A DNA stretch of 23,709 bases, taken from NCBI GenBank assembly GCA_964626625.1, contig CAZVFV010000008.1, positions 1-23,709 on the forward strand, read 5' to 3'. The stretch comes from CAYZPE01 sp964626625 (lineage in GTDB: Bacteria; Patescibacteriota; Minisyncoccia; Phycocordibacterales; CAYZPE01). The first letter of the stretch is position 1. Each line of letters begins with the position of its first letter. Below, piece after piece: positions 20,672 through 23,709 of this stretch. Position numbers and translations under genes: made by a program. The notes below the pieces were generated by a model that did not search any database, was not told the origin of the DNA, and saw nothing but the letters and a program-made list of their open reading frames with translations.

Positions 20672-20764
20672 TTTTTTGGTTCTCTATGTATATCAAATCA
20701 CTTTCTTTTTTGCAATACCATTAGTTTTCTAGGTTTTATCTTCGATGGAGTTCGAGGCGCGGGT

Positions 20765-20813
20765 GAAATTTTTGACTAAGCTGTAGTAAATCTACTGCGC
20801 AGAAAAAAATTTC
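20765..20813. repeat. Stem-loop in the ssb-rpsR spacer
   Basis: GAAATTTTT (20765-20773) and AAAAATTTC (20805-20813) enclose a smaller GTAG / CTAC hairpin. It lies in the 175-nt spacer and could affect relative expression of ssb and rpsR. Confidence 0.45.
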
Positions 20814-20846
20814 GTCTAGCAACAAAGAAATCCGCGAAGAGAAGAC

Positions 20847-21293
20847 TTAGAAAGGTATATCGTCGGGATTGATTTCTTCTTCTGGGTAGTCTACCGGAGC
20901 ATCCTGAGGCTCTGGAGCAACGCTTCCCTTTTTGTCAGCAGGAGCTGAACTCGGTACTCCTCCTTCCTTTCGAGGACCAAACTGAATCCTGTCAGCAACA
21001 ATCTCTGTACGGTAGTTTTTCTTACCATCCGCACCATCCCAACTCCTTGTTTGCATTCTGCCCTCTACAAGGACCGAACTTCCCTTCTTTAAATACTGGG
21101 AAACTATCTCTGCTTGTTTACCAAAAACAACAATATTATGGTAGTCAGCACTTTCTTGCTTAACACCATTTTTATCCTTCCAAACCCTGTTTGTAGCGAG
21201 AGAAAAGCTTGAAACCTTAATTCCTGAAGGTAAAGCCTTTGTCTCTGGGTCTCGAGTAAGATTTCCTATAACAATAGCTTTATTTAAATACAT
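20847..21293 (-). CDS. ssb: Single-stranded DNA-binding protein
   Basis: This 148-residue protein coats single-stranded DNA and recruits repair and replication partners. Residues 1-108 are the OB fold (YLNKAIVIGNLTRDPETKAL, FSLATNRVWKDKNG, ADYHNIVVFGKQAEIVSQYL, GSSVLVEGRMQTRSW). The Pro/Glu/Ala-rich linker (about 109-138) leads to the conserved acidic tip NPDDIPF, the docking site for partner proteins. The start follows the rpsF stop by only 4 nt, so translation is probably coupled. Confidence 0.97.
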   Translation of the reverse strand: MYLNKAIVIGNLTRDPETKALPSGIKVSSFSLATNRVWKDKNGVKQESADYHNIVVFGKQAEIVSQYLKKGSSVLVEGRMQTRSWDGADGKKNYRTEIVADRIQFGPRKEGGVPSSAPADKKGSVAPEPQDAPVDYPEEEINPDDIPF

Positions 21294-21297
21294 CTTT

Positions 21298-21852
21298 TTA
21301 TTCTATCACAAGCTTATCAATACTTTCATCAATAGTTTCTGTTGACTCTTCAACTACATCTTCAGAATCTGTAGTTGTTTCAGTTTTTTTATCTGATTCT
21401 GGCTTCTTACTTGCAAGCTTTGGTTGAATCATTGTGTTTTCACGAACTGTTTTCATGATAATAAAACGGAGAACATTTTCATATGCTTCAACCTCCTTTT
21501 TGATTTCTACTATAGCGTCAACCGTTGCATCAAACTTAATCCAACCAAAATAAGCCTCAACGAACTTTTCTTTTTTAGTACCAAAAACCTTAAACATTGG
21601 GTATGCAAGAGGAAGAAGTGCTGGCATTTCTTCTGAAATAAAAATAGCTCCATGCTTTTCAAGCATAGATTTCACATTACCAAATTCACGAGGAATCTCT
21701 TCAGCGAGCACCGAAGAAACAATATGAAAACCTAGTTCATATACGCGAGAAGCGCCCTCTTCAGAGCCTTCTTCAATAGAATCTTCTACATCATCTTGTT
21801 CTACTTTTTTATCCATATTGGCTTTAAACACTACCATAGAGCCTTTATCCAT
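21298..21852 (-). CDS. rpsF: 30S ribosomal protein S6, with extended acidic tails
   Basis: This is a 184-residue protein, against about 95-135 usually. The S6 core is residues about 36-140 (YELGFHIVSSVLAEEIPREF, the conserved aromatic-rich strand VEAYFGWIKFDA, then VLRFIIMKTV). It pairs with S18 on the 30S platform. Both ends carry extra acidic, low-complexity tails: about 35 residues at the N-terminus and about 40 at the C-terminus (PESDKKTETTTDSEDVVEES). The start is uncertain: ATG at 21852 or the ATG 12 codons later at 21816. It follows tatD by 19 nt and precedes ssb by 4 nt. Confidence 0.88.
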   Translation of the reverse strand: MDKGSMVVFKANMDKKVEQDDVEDSIEEGSEEGASRVYELGFHIVSSVLAEEIPREFGNVKSMLEKHGAIFISEEMPALLPLAYPMFKVFGTKKEKFVEAYFGWIKFDATVDAIVEIKKEVEAYENVLRFIIMKTVRENTMIQPKLASKKPESDKKTETTTDSEDVVEESTETIDESIDKLVIE

Positions 21853-21871
21853 GCAACTAGAGAGCTTTTAG

Positions 21872-22699
21872 TTACAACTTAAAGAAGTTTTGAGTGTTTT
21901 TAATCAACTGTAAAGCGGTCTCTTCAAGTGAAAGACCTTTGATTTCAGCTATTTTTTTTACAACCTCAATTACATACAAAGGTTCGTTACGCTTCCCTCT
22001 AAAAGGTACAGGTGTTACATATGGACAATCTGTCTCTGACATTATTCGATCAAGTGGAATACACTTTACTAATTCTTCGTATTGCTTAGCAAAAGTAATA
22101 ACACCTGTAAAAGAAAAATTACCTCCTATGTCTAATATTATTTGAGCCTCCTCTATAGATCCGGCAAAAAAGTGAAAGTTAAATGGAACCCTTGCATGCT
22201 CTTTCAAAATCTTACATGCATCCTTATAGGCAGATCTTTCTTTCGAAGACCTCACATGAAGCATTAGAGGCTTACCAAGTTCGTTTGCAAGCTTAATATG
22301 CTCCAAAAAAATAGCTGTTTGTTTTTCTAAACTCTCATCTTCGAGGTGAAAGTAGTCCAGTCCACACTCACCTATTGCTACAACCTTAGGGTGTTTTGCG
22401 AGTTCTTTATAGTATTCAAAATCAAACTCTTCTCCACGAGAAGTAAATGCCTTACCACCTTCCCCGAGCTCCGCCTCATCATGGTATGACTTACCAGTAT
22501 GAACTGGGTGCAATCCAACAATTGCATACATGTTCTCGTATTTTTCAGCAATTTCAACAGCTTTCTTAGAAGTATCTTGTTGTGTTCCAACATTAATAAC
22601 AGCAACACTATTTTCTTGTGTTCTTTGTATTACCTCTTCTCTATCAGCATCATAAGCTGAAAAGTTGAGATGCGCGTGAATATCAAAAAATTTATTCAT
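21872..22699 (-). CDS. tatD: TatD-family metal-dependent DNase
   Basis: This 275-residue TIM-barrel metallohydrolase of the TatD/YcfH family is a 3' exonuclease linked to DNA repair and turnover. Metal ligands are visible in order: DIHAHL (His8, His10), AIGECGLDY (Glu), LMLHVRSS (His), FNFHFFAGS (His) and MSETDCPYVTP (Asp). Length is normal for the family (about 260). It is the first gene of the tatD-rpsF-ssb-rpsR cluster. Its leader contains an 80-bp GC-rich element with inverted ends (22711-22790). Confidence 0.93.
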   Translation of the reverse strand: MNKFFDIHAHLNFSAYDADREEVIQRTQENSVAVINVGTQQDTSKKAVEIAEKYENMYAIVGLHPVHTGKSYHDEAELGEGGKAFTSRGEEFDFEYYKELAKHPKVVAIGECGLDYFHLEDESLEKQTAIFLEHIKLANELGKPLMLHVRSSKERSAYKDACKILKEHARVPFNFHFFAGSIEEAQIILDIGGNFSFTGVITFAKQYEELVKCIPLDRIMSETDCPYVTPVPFRGKRNEPLYVIEVVKKIAEIKGLSLEETALQLIKNTQNFFKL

Positions 22700-22710
22700 A
22701 CATTTTTAAT

Positions 22711-22790
22711 CCTGCCTCGCCGGTAGGCGGGTTCAAATAACCAATTTCCCCGCCTGCAATCGCCCACAGCTCAAGCCAGTGGCGGGCAGG
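22711..22790. repeat. GC-rich 80-bp element with inverted ends upstream of tatD
   Basis: CCTGCCTCGCC at the left end pairs with GGCGGGCAGG (22781-22790) with one bulge. Inside, GGCGGG (22726-22731) pairs with CCCGCC (22749-22754). The strong GC content contrasts with the AT-rich surroundings. It is 11 bp from the tatD start on the minus-strand leader. It resembles a palindromic intergenic repeat, but only one copy is in the window. Confidence 0.6.
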
Positions 22791-22875
22791 AAATGTCAAA
22801 ACAAGAACTGCTTTTGGAATCTGATACTTATTATTGGTCATTACGTTTACGTTAGTATACACTACCAAATAATAT

Positions 22876-23700
22876 ATGATTTCGAACATAGAGTGCCTCG
22901 TTACAGCATGTAAAGAATTGAACATTTCCTATTCTTTTCTCGACAAAAACCAAAACTGCGTAGCGGTTGGCACAGAACCCTTTTCTTTTTTCATAAACGC
23001 CTCAAATCCTTTAAATGACGAGAGTGTTGCTGTTCTTATAAAAGATAAGGAGTTTGCATATAACGCACTCAAAGATATTGTTCGAATGCCAGAAACCCGT
23101 GCTTATTTCGATCCTGCACATGACGAGTATGGACTCTACAAAACCTTCAATTCACACAAAGAAACTGTAGAAGACATACTTAAGTCATTTGCGCTGCCGA
23201 TTATGATAAAGCGAAACAAAGGTGCTCGCAGTGTCCATGTATTCCGCGCTGATACGCAAGAAGAAATACAGAAAGCAATCACTACTGTCTTTGATCAGAA
23301 GAATAAAGATTATGACTATGTCGCACTCGCTCAAACATATATTCCGTCCAAGACTGAGTATCGCGTTATCGTTCTTGATAGAAAAATAGAAATCGCTTAT
23401 GAAAAAAATTTAGAGAAATGGAAAGCGCTCATTGTAAAAGATAGAAAAACGTTACAAGAACTTCAGAAATTTATTGCGCCTATTTTTAAAACTATTCCCC
23501 TTCGCTGGAGCGGATTTGATATCGTTCGTGGCACAGACAACAAACTCTACCTTTTGGAGCTCAACTCAAAACCGGGCTTTGAATATTTTACACAGAACAA
23601 TGATAAAAAAATTATTGTTGATATATATAAAAAGATATTAGAGAAGCTTTTAGGTTTTAGGCAAGAAAAAACCGCTGGGCGAACCATACGGCTTAAATAA
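22876..23700 (+). CDS. ATP-grasp ligase-like protein
   Basis: This 274-residue protein ends 9 bases before the window edge. The fold is suggested by the nucleotide-binding strands LPIMIKRNKGARSVHVFRA (about 107-125), a hinge region (VALAQTYIPSKTEYRVIVLD, about 149-168) and the metal-binding block WSGFDIVRGTDNKLYLLELN with a NSKPGF end (about 211-236). These match RimK/D-Ala-D-Ala-ligase-type enzymes that join a carboxylate to an amine using ATP. The substrate is not evident. Residues about 256-274 (LGFRQEKTAGRTIRLK) lie over the recurring AGCTTTTAGG intergenic motif, so the very C-terminus may be repeat-derived. It is divergent from tatD, with a TATACA-type -10 candidate near 22856. Confidence 0.8.
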   Translation: MISNIECLVTACKELNISYSFLDKNQNCVAVGTEPFSFFINASNPLNDESVAVLIKDKEFAYNALKDIVRMPETRAYFDPAHDEYGLYKTFNSHKETVEDILKSFALPIMIKRNKGARSVHVFRADTQEEIQKAITTVFDQKNKDYDYVALAQTYIPSKTEYRVIVLDRKIEIAYEKNLEKWKALIVKDRKTLQELQKFIAPIFKTIPLRWSGFDIVRGTDNKLYLLELNSKPGFEYFTQNNDKKIIVDIYKKILEKLLGFRQEKTAGRTIRLK

Positions 23701-23709
23701 TTAACCAAT

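Noticed and set aside
20531..20779. Plus-strand open frame over rpsR
   Set aside because: It lies antisense to the clearly recognised S18 gene and continues into noncoding spacer.
22692..22925. Minus-strand open frame of 77 codons upstream of tatD
   Set aside because: It overlaps the start of tatD and the start of the divergent ATP-grasp gene, and half of it is the GC-rich palindromic element. No ribosome site or protein-like pattern.

Overview
The window is an AT-rich bacterial segment that looks like a Candidate Phyla Radiation / Patescibacteria genome, most likely the Parcubacteria side. The lineage call is inference. It rests on the very large secreted Ser/Thr/Gly-rich surface protein with one peptidoglycan-binding domain, weak or absent Shine-Dalgarno sites at most genes, several GTG starts, a compact ftsK-recA block, an EF-P with an atypical loop, and many small membrane proteins of unknown function. 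No rRNA, tRNA or CRISPR array was seen. One 100-base run of N (8953-9052) marks a scaffold join.

Layout. 1-630: a broken minus-strand membrane-protein gene, a run of strong stem-loops and a terminator. 631-2057: an MscS/CmpX-type membrane channel and a winged-helix/nucleotidyltransferase-like protein, both minus. 2104-3548: the rplJ-rplL operon (minus) with promoter, structured leader, attenuator-like hairpin and terminator; a short in-frame echo of the rplL C-terminus lies behind the rplL stop codon. 3694-7728: a minus-strand cluster for a secreted beta-helix/LCAT-type lipase that is split by a single in-frame TAA, a four-helix membrane protein, and an anchored protein that shares a C-terminal domain with the lipase. 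7818-8583: a REP-associated tyrosine transposase (RAYT, plus) bracketed by two copies of a 47-bp palindromic element; a third copy is at 2146-2192. 8590-9463: a tandem repeat, a tiny membrane protein, and a GC-richer noncoding stretch with two copies of a 137-bp repeat, one interrupted by the assembly gap.

9465-13739: a TPR protein and a 1166-residue surface protein (minus). 13740-14490 is noncoding: it holds two plausible promoters and a long leader with several stem-loops, one of which has two mutually exclusive pairings. 14491-15255: a C-terminal HTH protein (minus). 15498-19111: the ftsK - membrane-anchored Ig-like protein - recA operon (plus), then efp (19298-19861) and its terminator. 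20054-20314 is a small unknown gene boxed in by hairpin terminators. 20465-22699 is a minus-strand tatD-rpsF-ssb-rpsR operon, and 22876-23700 is a divergent ATP-grasp gene.

The genes fall into three groups: information processing and chromosome maintenance (rplJL, rpsF-ssb-rpsR, efp, recA, ftsK, tatD), envelope and secreted products (surface protein, lipase cluster, channel, Ig-like and TPR anchored proteins), and selfish or degenerate DNA (RAYT with its palindromes, the 137-bp repeat, the broken gene at the left edge, and the split lipase).
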